This document shows positions 1 to 7,497 of a DNA stretch of 64,000 nt, in pieces. The stretch is from Palsa-883 sp963847615. GTDB taxonomy: Bacteria; Pseudomonadota; Alphaproteobacteria; Acetobacterales; Acetobacteraceae. The notes under the pieces are model-generated. The model was not told the origin of the DNA and did no database searches. It saw nothing but the letters and a program-made list of their open reading frames with translations. Each line of letters opens with the position of its first letter. The stretch's first letter is position 1. The position numbers were made by a program, and so were the translations under genes. The stretch lies in NCBI GenBank assembly GCA_963847615.1, contig CAWKAN010000013.1:1-64000 (forward strand), in the 5' to 3' direction.

Positions 1-57
1 CGGCAGATGCGAGCGGCTCGCCCGGCGGTGGCGGAAGGCGCTGCGCTTTTCCGCCCT
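1..57. repeat. REP-like palindrome, left part of a copy split by IS110
   Basis: This stretch matches the right arm of the intact palindrome at 1799-1969 up to the sequence ttttccgccct. The match then stops abruptly and resumes at 1431 with ctacggggccgtcc. The IS110 element therefore sits inside a REP-like repeat, with the dinucleotide CT (56-57 and 1431-1432) at both junctions. The repeat begins before the window. Confidence 0.85.
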
Positions 58-102
58 TGTAATACCGCCCGCTGCTATCTTTGCGTTGTTCCGAAGGGAG
101 CG

Positions 103-262
103 CCCGGCCCTGGGTGGCCACCCAGGGCCGGGTGGCTGGCGTCGGATCGGTCCGCCCTGAGCCGTTACGGGCTCATACGTAGCAAGATCGCGCCAGCCTC
201 TTCGTCGGACCCGGATGGTTGCCTGAACTTTAGGTTCGCTTAACAAGGCAGGGTCGTAGAAG
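103..262 (+). ncRNA. Candidate bridge RNA of the IS110 element
   Basis: The leader before the recombinase folds into three parts. (a) A perfect 15-bp hairpin at 103-132. (b) A target loop closed by 134-141 with 191-198; it carries tccgccCT (151-158), identical to the left target half, and cgtAG (178-182), the reverse complement of CTacg on the right, separated by a small hairpin (159-163 with 170-174). (c) A donor loop closed by 208-212 with 251-255; it carries atggttgC (215-222), identical to the right end of the element plus C, and acaAG (243-247), the reverse complement of CTTGT at the left junction. This is the layout described for IS621 bridge RNA. The exact 5' end is not determined. Confidence 0.8.
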
Positions 263-1219
263 ATGACAAAGTCTACCATGCTCACGGCAGGGATCGATAC
301 CGCCAAGGACAAGCTTAACGTCGCTATCCATGGCCAGACGAGCACCTGGACGGTCGAGAACAGCCGCCTCGGCTGGAAGCGCCTGGCCGGCGAACTCGCC
401 AAAGCCGGTGTGCAACGCATCGGCATCGAGGCCACCGGCGGCTATGAACGCGGCGTCACCCGCCACCTGCAGGGCGCCGGTTTCATCGTCGTCGTGCTGC
501 AGCCGCTACAGGTCAAGGCGTTCGCCAAGCTACATCTGCGGCGCGCTAAGACCGACCGCATCGACGCCATCCTGATCGCCGCCTGCACCGTGGCGATCGA
601 TGCGCGGAACAAGATACCGCCCGATCCGCGGCTGGACGCGCTGACCGATCATCTGACCTTCATCGAGCAGGTCGAGGAGGATATCGCCCGCTGCAAGACC
701 CGACTCGAGCATATCAGCGACAAACGTTTGCGGCGCGTGGTCACCACCGACATCGCGCGGCTGGAACAGCGGCGCACCGCCGAGCTGAAGCGCCTCGTCG
801 GCGCGACGCACGGCCACGCGGATCTGGCACAACGCTTCGAGCTGGTGCTGAGCGTGCCAAGCATCGGCGAACGCACCGCGCTCGCCGTGGTCCTGCGCAT
901 GCCCGAACTCGGTCAGGTCAGCCGCGAGGAAGCCGCCGCGCTGGCCGGCTTGGCGCCGTTTGTCCATCAAAGCGGCAAACGCAAAGGCGAGACCCACATC
1001 GGCGGCGGCCGCAGCCGGCTCCGCCGCTCGCTCTACGCCGCCGCACTGCCGGGGGCGTTCCGCTGGAACCCAGCCCTGAAGGCGCTCTATGCACGTCTCA
1101 TGGCACGCGGAAAGACCCATAAAAGCGCCCTGGTGGCCTGCGCCCGCAAACTGCTGGTGTTCGCCAACACCGTCGTCGCGCGCGGTACGCCCTGGGTGAC
1201 AAAGCCGGCCAGCCCATGA
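263..1219 (+). CDS. IS110-family bridge recombinase (transposase)
   Basis: A 318-residue protein, normal length for IS110 recombinases. The N-terminal RuvC-like DEDD domain is intact, with D12 in AGIDTAKDK, E56 in GIEATGG, and D98 and D101 in KTDRIDA. A helical linker follows at about residues 125-185. The C-terminal Transposase_20 domain starts near VPSIGERTALAVV (about 198) and ends with GGGRSRLRRSLYAAAL, where S251 or S256 is the candidate catalytic serine. The ATG at 263 overlaps the 3' end of the predicted bridge RNA, as expected if recombinase and RNA share one leader. The family catalyses RNA-guided DNA strand exchange at a 2-bp core. No frameshift or truncation is seen. Confidence 0.95.
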   Translation: MTKSTMLTAGIDTAKDKLNVAIHGQTSTWTVENSRLGWKRLAGELAKAGVQRIGIEATGGYERGVTRHLQGAGFIVVVLQPLQVKAFAKLHLRRAKTDRIDAILIAACTVAIDARNKIPPDPRLDALTDHLTFIEQVEEDIARCKTRLEHISDKRLRRVVTTDIARLEQRRTAELKRLVGATHGHADLAQRFELVLSVPSIGERTALAVVLRMPELGQVSREEAAALAGLAPFVHQSGKRKGETHIGGGRSRLRRSLYAAALPGAFRWNPALKALYARLMARGKTHKSALVACARKLLVFANTVVARGTPWVTKPASP

Positions 1220-1430
1220 CCGCTCCGCAGCATCAGGAGATGTTCCTGGGTTCGACCGCAAACGACCTGTTCCTTCGTCCCGACCTGCGTCATGCCAGCC
1301 GTCGCGCACAGGGCCGGTCAAGGAGGGCCGTAGGCCACCGCGAAGCGGCGCGCAGCGGCCTTGACCGGACCGAGCACGGCGGCACGCTGAACGCAGGAGG
1401 GCCGCTAAACCAGCCGACGATTAATGGTTG

Positions 1431-1454
1431 CTACGGGGCCGTCCAACAGTCAAC
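1431..1454. repeat. REP-like palindrome, right remainder after IS110 insertion
   Basis: It continues the repeat interrupted at position 57 and is identical to 1942-1965. The following ~50 bp (1455-1505) differ from the intact copy and hold short direct repeats of an aatcaagcgga motif. No gene is visible from 1220 to 2485; this and the next two entries describe what that stretch holds. Confidence 0.75.
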
Positions 1455-1505
1455 CAAGTCATCAGGCGGATACTGCAAAATAAGCAATCAAGCGGACCCG
1501 AAAAA

Positions 1506-2104
1506 GCAAGTAATCAAGCGGACACGGAGTTGCACAGAGTCTCCACAGAGTTTCACAGAGAAGGCAAATGGCGCTGCGCGCAAGGTCCTTTCACCCTCAA
1601 CCATCCCCTCATTTTTTATGGCGTTATTTCAATGCAGTACAGGTCGGGCGCCGGGTGATCGCACCGCGGTGTCGCCAAGCGGAGCCGGCTGACCGGGTCG
1701 CGCACCGAGGAGGAGCCGGCAGTCGCGAACGATAAAGCACGTCTGCAAGAGTCCCGGTTGGCTTCGCCATGGCGATGCGCCAATGGAAAAGGCTCATATG
1801 GCGTTGACTGTTGGACGGCCCCGTAGGGCGGAAAAGCGCAGCGCCTTCCGCCATCGGACGGTGGCGGGATATGTTGTTGGGGACGTCGGCAGATGCGAGC
1901 GGCTCGCCCGGCGGTGGCGGAAGGCGCTGCGCTTTTCCGCCCTACGGGGCCGTCCAACAGTCAACGCCATAAGAGCGATGGAAAATGAGGGGAGTCATGA
2001 ACCTTTGACCTGCAGATCCGTCCTCAGCGCGAAGCGCCAATAAATACTTCTCTGTGAAACTCTGTGGAGACTCTGTGCAACTCTGTGTCCGATTGATTAC
2101 TTGC
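1506..2104. repeat. Nested long inverted repeat
   Basis: The outer arms 1506-1563 and 2047-2104 are inverted copies of 58 bp with only two mismatches. They are built from cacagagt/ctctgtg motifs. A second inverted pair lies inside (cccctcattttt with atggcgtt near 1606-1627, and its complement near 1963-2000). Inside that lies the perfect 55-bp-arm palindrome at 1799-1969. The whole ~600 bp can fold on itself. No credible reading frame is present. The cacagag and cacggag motifs recur at 10868-10925, 26015-26050 and 37595-37693. Confidence 0.7.
1799..1969. repeat. REP-like palindromic element, intact copy
   Basis: Perfect 55-bp inverted arms (1799-1853 and 1915-1969) flank a 61-bp spacer. The core ggcggaaaagcgcagcgcc with its complement also appears at 1-57/1431-1454, 9741-9851 and 11028-11190. 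This copy is the uninterrupted reference that defines the IS110 insertion point. REP-type extragenic elements of this kind are known IS110 targets. Confidence 0.85.
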
Positions 2105-2485
2105 TTGACTTGATTGACTTGCTTGTCGCGCCGCGGCGCACCCAGGCCGCTATCGGAATGAACCGGCGTCGCAGCACTCCCGGAATGGGATGAGGCAGCC
2201 CGGCCCGGGCGCATCTCGAGGCGGCAATTCCTGGATGTTATCCGGGCCCGAAGCGGCGGCGCAAATCGCCTTGTGGTGCGCGGGCCCACCGCGTCTCCCG
2301 CTACGTCCCCTGCCCGCTCCCCCCGCCTGAGCCCAGCCTGGCCCGCCGCTTGGTGCCCGCCTGGTCCGCCGCTTGATCCCCTGGCCGCTTGACTGCCCGG
2401 TCCGCCGTCCCGGTGCCAAGTGGACGAGCTTCGCGCAGCGCGAATATCATCGGCGCCGACAAGGGCAGGAAACAACCGATGGCAG

Positions 2486-3832
2486 GTGACAGAAATCAGG
2501 ATCGGCTGCGGCGCCGGGTTCGCCGACGACCGCATCCCGCCCGGCGTGGAGATCGTCGAGCGCGGCGAGCTCGACTACCTGGCGATGGAATGCCTGGCCG
2601 AGCGGACCATCGCGCGCGAAACCCTCGACCGCGCCAAGGACCCCTCGAAGGGCTACACCCCGGTGCTGCTGGAGCGCATGGCAGCGATCATGCCGCCGGC
2701 GTTGCAGCGCGGCGTGCGGATCGTCACCAACATGGGCGCGGCCAACCCGATGGGCGCGGCGCGCGTGCTGCGCCAGCACGCGCCCGAGTGGGGCTGCCCG
2801 GACTATGCCTGCGCCGTGGTGCAGGGCGACGAGGTCACCGACATCATGCGCGCGCATCCCGAACTGGCGCTGATGGAGGATGGCGCGCCGCTGGAATCGC
2901 TGCTGCCGCGCATGGCCTCGGCCAACGCCTATCTGGGCGCCGACGTGGTGGCGCAGGGATTCGCCAGCGGGGCCGCGCTGGTGATCACCGGGCGCGTCGC
3001 CGATCCCGCGCTGTTCCTCGGCCCGATGCTGCACGCGTTCGGCTGGTCGTACGACGACTATCCGAAGCTGGCGAACGGCACGCTGGCCGGGCACCTGCTG
3101 GAATGCTCCGGCCAGCTCACCGGCGGCTGCTTCGCCGATCCGGGCCGCAAGGAGGTCGAGGACCTCGCCGGGCTGGGCTATCCGCTGGCCGACGTTTGGT
3201 CGGACGGGCGGGTCGAGGTGGCGAAGACGCCGGGCTCCGGCGGGCGGCTCGATGTCGCCACGTGCACGGAACAATTGCTCTACGAGATGCACGACCCGGC
3301 GGCCTACATCACGCCGGACTGCGTGCTGGATGCCTCCGCCGTGACGTTCCGCCAGGTCGCGAAGGACCGCGTCGCCTTCAGCGGCGCGCGGGGCAAGCCG
3401 CGCACGCCGACCTACAAGGTCGTGGTGGGGTATTTCGACGGCTACATGGGGTCCGGCGAGATGGGCTTCGCCGGCGTCAACGCGGTGGCCCGCGCCCGGC
3501 TGGGGATCGAGGTGGTGCAGGAACGCCTGCGCCGCCGCGGCCTGAGCTATGACGAAATGCGCGTCAACCTGATCGGCATGAATTCGCTGCACGGCAACGA
3601 CGCCGCGCTGTGCCCGGAGCCCTACGAGGTGCGCCTGCGCATCGCCGCGCGCACGCCGGACCGAACGGCCGCCGAGGCGGTGGGCGCGGAGGTGCGCAGC
3701 CTGCACATGCAAGGCCCGAGCGGCGCCGGCGGCGGGGTCAACTTCGGCGCCAGGCAAATCCTGGCGGTGAAATCGGTGCTGATCCCACGCGACTGGGTGC
3801 ACCCGGAGATCGTCATGGAGCGCGCCGCATGA
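2486..3832 (+). CDS. AtuA-family (DUF1446) acyclic terpene utilisation-like protein
   Basis: A 448-residue protein from the GTG at 2486, giving TEIRIGCGAGFADDRIPPG, the usual start of the AtuA domain. An earlier in-frame GTG at 2420 would add 22 residues that do not resemble the family. The family is full length here, with the long N-terminal domain through about residue 360 and LHMQGPSGAGGGVNFGARQ near the C-terminus. AtuA-like proteins occur in acyclic terpene (citronellol/geraniol) and related acyl-CoA catabolism, but their reaction is undefined. The stop overlaps the next gene, which encodes the matching small AtuA C-terminal partner, so the two probably act together. Confidence 0.85.
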   Translation: MTEIRIGCGAGFADDRIPPGVEIVERGELDYLAMECLAERTIARETLDRAKDPSKGYTPVLLERMAAIMPPALQRGVRIVTNMGAANPMGAARVLRQHAPEWGCPDYACAVVQGDEVTDIMRAHPELALMEDGAPLESLLPRMASANAYLGADVVAQGFASGAALVITGRVADPALFLGPMLHAFGWSYDDYPKLANGTLAGHLLECSGQLTGGCFADPGRKEVEDLAGLGYPLADVWSDGRVEVAKTPGSGGRLDVATCTEQLLYEMHDPAAYITPDCVLDASAVTFRQVAKDRVAFSGARGKPRTPTYKVVVGYFDGYMGSGEMGFAGVNAVARARLGIEVVQERLRRRGLSYDEMRVNLIGMNSLHGNDAALCPEPYEVRLRIAARTPDRTAAEAVGAEVRSLHMQGPSGAGGGVNFGARQILAVKSVLIPRDWVHPEIVMERAA

Positions 3833-4164
3833 GCCTCCGGGTGTACAACCTCGCGCACGCCAGGGCGGGGGACAAGGGCAATACCTCGAACATCTCCGTC
3901 ACCGCCTATACCGAGGCGGGCTGGCAGGTGCTGCGGCGCGAACTGACGCCAGACGTCGTGCTGGTGCATTTCAGGCATCTGACGCCGGGCCCGGTGCGGC
4001 GCTACGACCTGCCGCAGTTGCGCGCCTTGAACTTCGTCATCGAAAACGCGCTGGGCGGCGGCGTGACCAGGTCGCTGGCCATCGACCCGCACGGCAAAAG
4101 CCTGAGCGCCCTGATGCTGACCATCACCCTGCCAGGCCACAACGAAGGCGTGCCAGGCGCCTAG
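3829..4164 (+). CDS. AtuA-related small partner protein
   Basis: A 111-residue protein that starts at an ATG overlapping the upstream stop (ATGA), implying translational coupling. The N-terminus YNLAHARAGDKGNTSNISV is the signature of the short AtuA C-terminal domain family, fused to DUF1446 in other bacteria and split here. The gene overlaps the convergent hydrolase gene by 4 bp at its stop codon. Function is inferred only from pairing with AtuA; no catalytic residues are assigned. Confidence 0.82.
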   Translation: MSLRVYNLAHARAGDKGNTSNISVTAYTEAGWQVLRRELTPDVVLVHFRHLTPGPVRRYDLPQLRALNFVIENALGGGVTRSLAIDPHGKSLSALMLTITLPGHNEGVPGA

Positions 4165-5090
4165 CCGACCAGGCCGAACCGGTGCGCCAGCAGGACCATC
4201 GCCTCCATCATCATGTGGGCGCAGAGATGCGCGGCCATGCCGTTGACGTCCTGCGGCGGGCTGACGGTGTTGAAGTCCATGGCGACGATGTCGAGACCGG
4301 TCAGGGAGCGCATCAGCTCGATGCCCTCGCGGGCCGACAGGCCGCCCCAGGTCGGCGTGCAGACGCCGGGCGCCACCGAGGGGTCGAACACGTCCATATC
4401 CCAGCACAGGTAGACCGGGCGGCCGGCGACGCTGTCGCGGAATTCCGCCATCGACTGGGCGAAGCCGCGGCGCAGCAGGTCCTCGGCGGTGACTACGCGG
4501 TAGCCGAGGCCGTGCGCGCGCGGCAGCACGCCGGCGCAGTAGGTGAAGCCGCGCACGCCGACGTGCCAGGAGGCGGCGGCATCGATCGCGCCTTCCTCGG
4601 CGGCGTGGGTGAACTGGGTGGCGGCGGTGTAGCGATCCTCCGGGGTGTAGGGGTAGGCGTCGGCGTGGCTGTCGATGTGCAGCGCGACCAGGGTTTTGTG
4701 GCGGCTTCCGGCGGCGCGCATCAGCGGCAGGGAGATGGAGCCGTCGCCGCCGATGCCGATCGGGACGGCGCCGGCGTCGAGGATGGCGCCGGCGGCGGCT
4801 TCGATGCGCGGGAAGGCGTCGTTGGGGCGGCCGGGGGTGAGGGCGACGTCGCCGCAATCGACCGCGTTGAGGAGGGCGGGCACGTCCACGTCGGCGAGGC
4901 TGGGGTGGTAGCGGCGGATCAGGCCGGATTGGGCGCGGACATGCGCGGGGCCCTGGCGGGCGCCGACGCGGAAGGGATGGGTGCCGCAGTCGAAGGGCAC
5001 GCCGAGGATGGCGGCGCGACAGCCCGGGCCGGGTGGGCCGGCGGGGAGCCGCATGAAGGTCTCGGGGGGTTGGAAGAGGAGGGTGATCAT
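4161..5090 (-). CDS. Arginase/agmatinase-family ureohydrolase with an altered metal motif
   Basis: A 309-residue protein from the ATG at 5090 (MITLLFQPPETFMRL), near the usual ~310-320. The fold shows HIDSHADAY (the DxHxD metal motif) and CWDMDVFDPSVAPG (the DxDxxDP motif with the substrate-loop PG). The first ligand motif, normally GGDHS, reads GGDGS, so the histidine that usually binds one of the two manganese ions is a glycine. The product may be an agmatinase, a guanidino-acid hydrolase, or a diverged member with a different metal site. It lies convergent to the AtuA pair and 8 bp downstream of the GIY-YIG gene on the same strand. Confidence 0.83.
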   Translation of the reverse strand: MITLLFQPPETFMRLPAGPPGPGCRAAILGVPFDCGTHPFRVGARQGPAHVRAQSGLIRRYHPSLADVDVPALLNAVDCGDVALTPGRPNDAFPRIEAAAGAILDAGAVPIGIGGDGSISLPLMRAAGSRHKTLVALHIDSHADAYPYTPEDRYTAATQFTHAAEEGAIDAAASWHVGVRGFTYCAGVLPRAHGLGYRVVTAEDLLRRGFAQSMAEFRDSVAGRPVYLCWDMDVFDPSVAPGVCTPTWGGLSAREGIELMRSLTGLDIVAMDFNTVSPPQDVNGMAAHLCAHMMMEAMVLLAHRFGLVG

Positions 5091-5098
5091 CGTTCGAG

Positions 5099-5800
5099 CT
5101 ATTGAAACTTTCGCCGCGCGAACGCTCGCACGTCGTCGCCAGTCAGGCGAAACCATTCTCCGTTCGCGCGCCGATCATTGAAGCGTCGATGCCAATATAC
5201 CTCAATGCCGGGTGGGTCGTCGGTCCGTATCGCGTGAACGAGCGTTACAGTTTCAGGTAGCGAGATACGGACTTCCCGCATCCGCCGTTCGAGTTCGTCG
5301 CTGCGTCCTATCTTGTAATGATCGCCTGATTTCAAGAGATAAACGAACCCTTCCTTTACCGCTGCTTGGCGCCGTTCTCGCGCTTGCGGCTTATTGGGCA
5401 ACATTGGCAACAGGTCGTCGTACCCATCGGTAATAGCCAGCTTTCGCAGCCCTTCGACAAGATCGGTTTTTGTCGGAAAATGCCCACTAATTGTTCCGGT
5501 ATTAGGAAATGTCGTATCGCTCGTTCGACAAAGCCTCATTTCGCCTTCGGTCGGCAAACGACCGAGTTTTCGACATAGCTCGGCCACCTTCAAGAGCACA
5601 TCTGAACTGTCGAACCGGCGTTGCCACGCGTTCGGGGCGAAACCGGCTTCGGCGAGAGCGTCAGACCACCGTGCCCAAAAGACGCCATACCATTTTGCCC
5701 GAGCGATCCCGCTCTGCCGAACAAAGGCGTTCAACCCTGGCGGCCGGCCGCCACTTTCCGCGGCAAGTCTGCGAATCTCTCTCAAAATATGCTCGCGCAC
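5099..5800 (-). CDS. GIY-YIG-type (MUG113/T5orf172) nuclease-like protein with homing-associated repeats
   Basis: A 233-residue protein. The N-terminal ~110 residues carry two repeats of the homing-endonuclease-associated type (SGGRPPGLNAFVRQSGIAR and LGRLPTEGEMRLCR). The C-terminal ~75 residues fit the MUG113/T5orf172 GIY-YIG subfamily: GFVYLLKSGDHYKIGRS, then VEVYWHRRF-like text (IEVYWHRRFNDRRANGEWF). Third-position GC is lower than in the neighbours (many A/T-ending codons), suggesting acquisition. It lies just downstream of the broken vapC remnant at 5888-5932. Its biological target is unknown. Confidence 0.72.
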   Translation of the reverse strand: MREHILREIRRLAAESGGRPPGLNAFVRQSGIARAKWYGVFWARWSDALAEAGFAPNAWQRRFDSSDVLLKVAELCRKLGRLPTEGEMRLCRTSDTTFPNTGTISGHFPTKTDLVEGLRKLAITDGYDDLLPMLPNKPQARERRQAAVKEGFVYLLKSGDHYKIGRSDELERRMREVRISLPETVTLVHAIRTDDPPGIEVYWHRRFNDRRANGEWFRLTGDDVRAFARRKFQ

Positions 5801-5887
5801 GATCTATGCGCCGCCTGCCCTACCCGTTCCACACGATGAATGCGGTACGATAGGCCATTTCTGGTCTGAGGAGGAGTCCACACCTAA

Positions 5888-5932
5888 GCCGAACAGCGCA
5901 TAAACATTGGTGTCCGCCGTGACGATGATCAC
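5888..5932 (-). pseudogene. 5' remnant of a vapC-type PIN toxin gene
   Basis: Directly overlapping the antitoxin stop (GTGA) is a GTG start followed by IIVTADTNVYALFG, the hallmark beginning of a PIN-domain toxin with its first catalytic aspartate. After about 15 codons the similarity to PIN proteins ends and unrelated sequence leads to the GIY-YIG gene. The toxin body is missing, so the TA pair is broken. Deletion and insertion of foreign DNA are both possible causes. Confidence 0.65.
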
Positions 5933-6189
5933 GCCTCGTGCAGTCCTCGCCGCTTCTCCTGGCGGTATTCCGCGATCAGACGCGGCACATCGGCCTCGGT
6001 CAGGCCAAGCGCGTTGGCGCGCTGCGCGCCATAGGCAAGCGTTCTGCGCCAGCGCTGTTCCTTGCGGTAGCTCTCAACCGCATCGCGCAGCACGTCGAGT
6101 GCCGGGCGGTGTTCTTCATCGGCCGCAGCTTGTATCTCCGCGGCCAGGGCGGGGGGAATGGCGAGGCCGATATCGTCGCCGGGCTGCAT
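5929..6189 (-). CDS. VapB/RHH-type antitoxin, toxin partner truncated
   Basis: An 86-residue protein from the ATG at 6189, preceded by gaaagga at a proper distance. The first third (IGLAIPPALAAEIQAAADEE) looks like a ribbon-helix-helix DNA-binding segment. The rest is helical and charged, ending in EYRQEKRRGLHEA, typical of antitoxin tails that bind PIN toxins. The stop overlaps the start of the vapC remnant in the usual vapBC arrangement. With no toxin left, it is an orphan antitoxin. Confidence 0.7.
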   Translation of the reverse strand: MQPGDDIGLAIPPALAAEIQAAADEEHRPALDVLRDAVESYRKEQRWRRTLAYGAQRANALGLTEADVPRLIAEYRQEKRRGLHEA

Positions 6190-6410
6190 GGAATGTCCTT
6201 TCTCAAAATTGAGCCTATCCTGAGCGCTCCTCGATATCAACGTTTGCTTGTTGCGGGAAGGCAAGTCGTGGGTGCGGGCAGGCGCCGGCGTGACAGGGTA
6301 CCCCGAAGGGTGCGTCGATTTGCATCGGACGCAAGCCGGGAGATACGGACGACGCGGATTGCCCCCTGGAATACCTTGCCAGCCATAACGCATAACGTTA
6401 TACGGAGTGG

Positions 6411-6692
6411 ATGATCGTCAGCTTTCGATCATCGGAGACCGAGCGTATCTGGCACGGCCGGTTCAGCCGCACCCTGCCGCACGATATCCAGCAGACCGCG
6501 CTCCGGAAGCTTCGGATGCTGAACAACGCCAAAGTGCTGGGGGATCTCGCCGTGCCGCCGAACAATCGCCTTGAAGCCCTCAAAGGCGATCGGGCCGGCC
6601 AGCACAGCATTCGACTCAACCGGCAATGGCGCGTCTGTTTTGTGTGGACACAGGGAGGTCCGGATCATGTCGAGATCGTCGACTATCACTGA
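6411..6692 (+). CDS. higB: HigB-type toxin (RelE/ParE superfamily)
   Basis: A 93-residue protein with the recognisable HigB/plasmid-killer profile: MIVSFRSSETERIWHGRFS at the start, LNNAKVLGDLAVPPNNRLEAL in the middle, and SIRLNRQWRVCFVW at the end. The conserved arginines and the C-terminal aromatic residues suit a ribosome-dependent mRNA interferase. It precedes and overlaps the antitoxin gene by 26 bp, the toxin-first order typical of higBA. Probably autoregulated by the HigA helix-turn-helix protein; no operator was identified. Confidence 0.92.
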   Translation: MIVSFRSSETERIWHGRFSRTLPHDIQQTALRKLRMLNNAKVLGDLAVPPNNRLEALKGDRAGQHSIRLNRQWRVCFVWTQGGPDHVEIVDYH

Positions 6693-6984
6693 CGAAATCC
6701 CCAACCCAACCCCTGGGGAGGTCCTGCTGCTCGACTTCATCGAGCCCATGGGCCTGACCCAGAACGGCCTGGCCCGAGCGATCGGCGTGCCGCCACGGCG
6801 GATCAATGAGGTCGTCCTCGGCAAGCGAGCGGTGACCGCGGACACGGACTTGCGACTGGCCCGGTACTTTGGGCTTTCCGACGGGTTCTGGCTTGGTCTT
6901 CAATCCGACCACGACCTGATGCGCCAGCGTCGAAAGATCGCAGCGGAACTCGGACGCATTGAACCCCGCACGATCGCCGCCTGA
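6667..6984 (+). CDS. higA: HigA-family antitoxin (XRE helix-turn-helix)
   Basis: A 105-residue protein from the ATG at 6667, which overlaps the end of higB. It has the family start PNPTPGEVLLLDFIEPMGLT, an XRE helix-turn-helix (QNGLARAIGVPPRRINEVV) and the conserved segment RLARYFGLSDGFWLGLQ. It neutralises HigB and represses the operon in known systems. Length and order are normal, and nothing appears broken. Confidence 0.93.
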   Translation: MSRSSTITDEIPNPTPGEVLLLDFIEPMGLTQNGLARAIGVPPRRINEVVLGKRAVTADTDLRLARYFGLSDGFWLGLQSDHDLMRQRRKIAAELGRIEPRTIAA

Positions 6985-7041
6985 ATCCCTTTGAGCGGCC
7001 AATCGCGCGCCTTGGCACCGCGTGGCTGACTGGTGCAGACC

Positions 7042-7389
7042 GCAACTCAGCCTCACCGCGCCGCCCTGCGTGTCGCCGATCGGCTCGTGCAGCACGAGAT
7101 CGGCGTAGCGATCCCGTCTCGTCCAGGGCAATCGGGTGAAGGGGGTTTTCGGAAAGGTTCGAATCCAGGTGCGCACACTGGTGGTATTTTTGCATCCAGC
7201 CGGCTGCCTGGATGATCGAAAAGAATCAGAAACCCTGTTCACCCGATTGCCCTGCCGTCTCGTCTCGTCGCGATTGACGATCACCGGATTCGCCCGGTAT
7301 AAGCCCGCCACCAGGTCACGGGCCGCGCGGCACGGGATGGCGTCGGGGAGACGCTCCTTGCGCATCAGTCTGCTCGCCTGCGGAACCAC
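7042..7389 (-). pseudogene. 3' fragment of a second sirtuin gene, split by a MITE
   Basis: Two pieces match the C-terminus of the intact sirtuin downstream. YRANPVIVNRDETR (about 7325-7260) parallels GAKLVIVNREETG. RYADLVLHEPIGDTQGGAV (about 7110-7045) parallels RIADLVLHEPIGDTLGGAV. The element at 7123-7254 sits between them. The fragment lacks the catalytic N-terminal part. It is probably a relic of a partial duplication of the sirtuin 3' end. The remaining gene-free sequence 7390-7497 holds nothing recognisable. Confidence 0.75.
7123..7254. mobile_element. MITE-like element with 9-bp target duplication
   Basis: A 132-bp element with 17-bp perfect terminal inverted repeats, CAGGGCAATCGGGTGAA at both ends (the left has one extra C outside). 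It is flanked by the direct repeat CCGTCTCGT at 7114-7122 and 7255-7263. It interrupts the sirtuin fragment between RDETR and RYADL. It has no coding capacity. A second element with the same ends, different interior and its own 9-bp duplication lies at 49551-49624. Confidence 0.88.
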
Positions 7390-7497
7390 GAAGACCCTGA
7401 TCCGCGCTGTCTAGCACATAGTGCTAGACAGGAGGTTGCCGCCGCCCGCGAGCGTTTTTCGTATGTCCGTGGTGCGTTTGGGTGACCGGGCGGTGCG

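Larger units (their letters stand above)
58..1430 (+). mobile_element. IS110-family insertion sequence, complete
   Basis: The ends were set by comparing the split repeat with its intact copy at 1915-1969. The left flank reads ccgccCT, then the element starts TGTAATACC; the right end reads AATGGTTG, then CTacgggg. The element is about 1373 bp, with a ~205 bp upstream non-coding leader, a 318-residue recombinase and a ~210 bp downstream non-coding tail. It lacks terminal inverted repeats and has a CT core at each junction, as known for IS110 elements such as IS621, which also inserts in REP sequences. The intact recombinase and a leader that folds suggest it may be active. Confidence 0.88.

Noticed and set aside
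2389..3552. An alternative 387-codon plus-strand frame overlapping the AtuA gene
   Set aside because: It is rich in Arg/Gly with no motif and lies over a clear AtuA coding frame.
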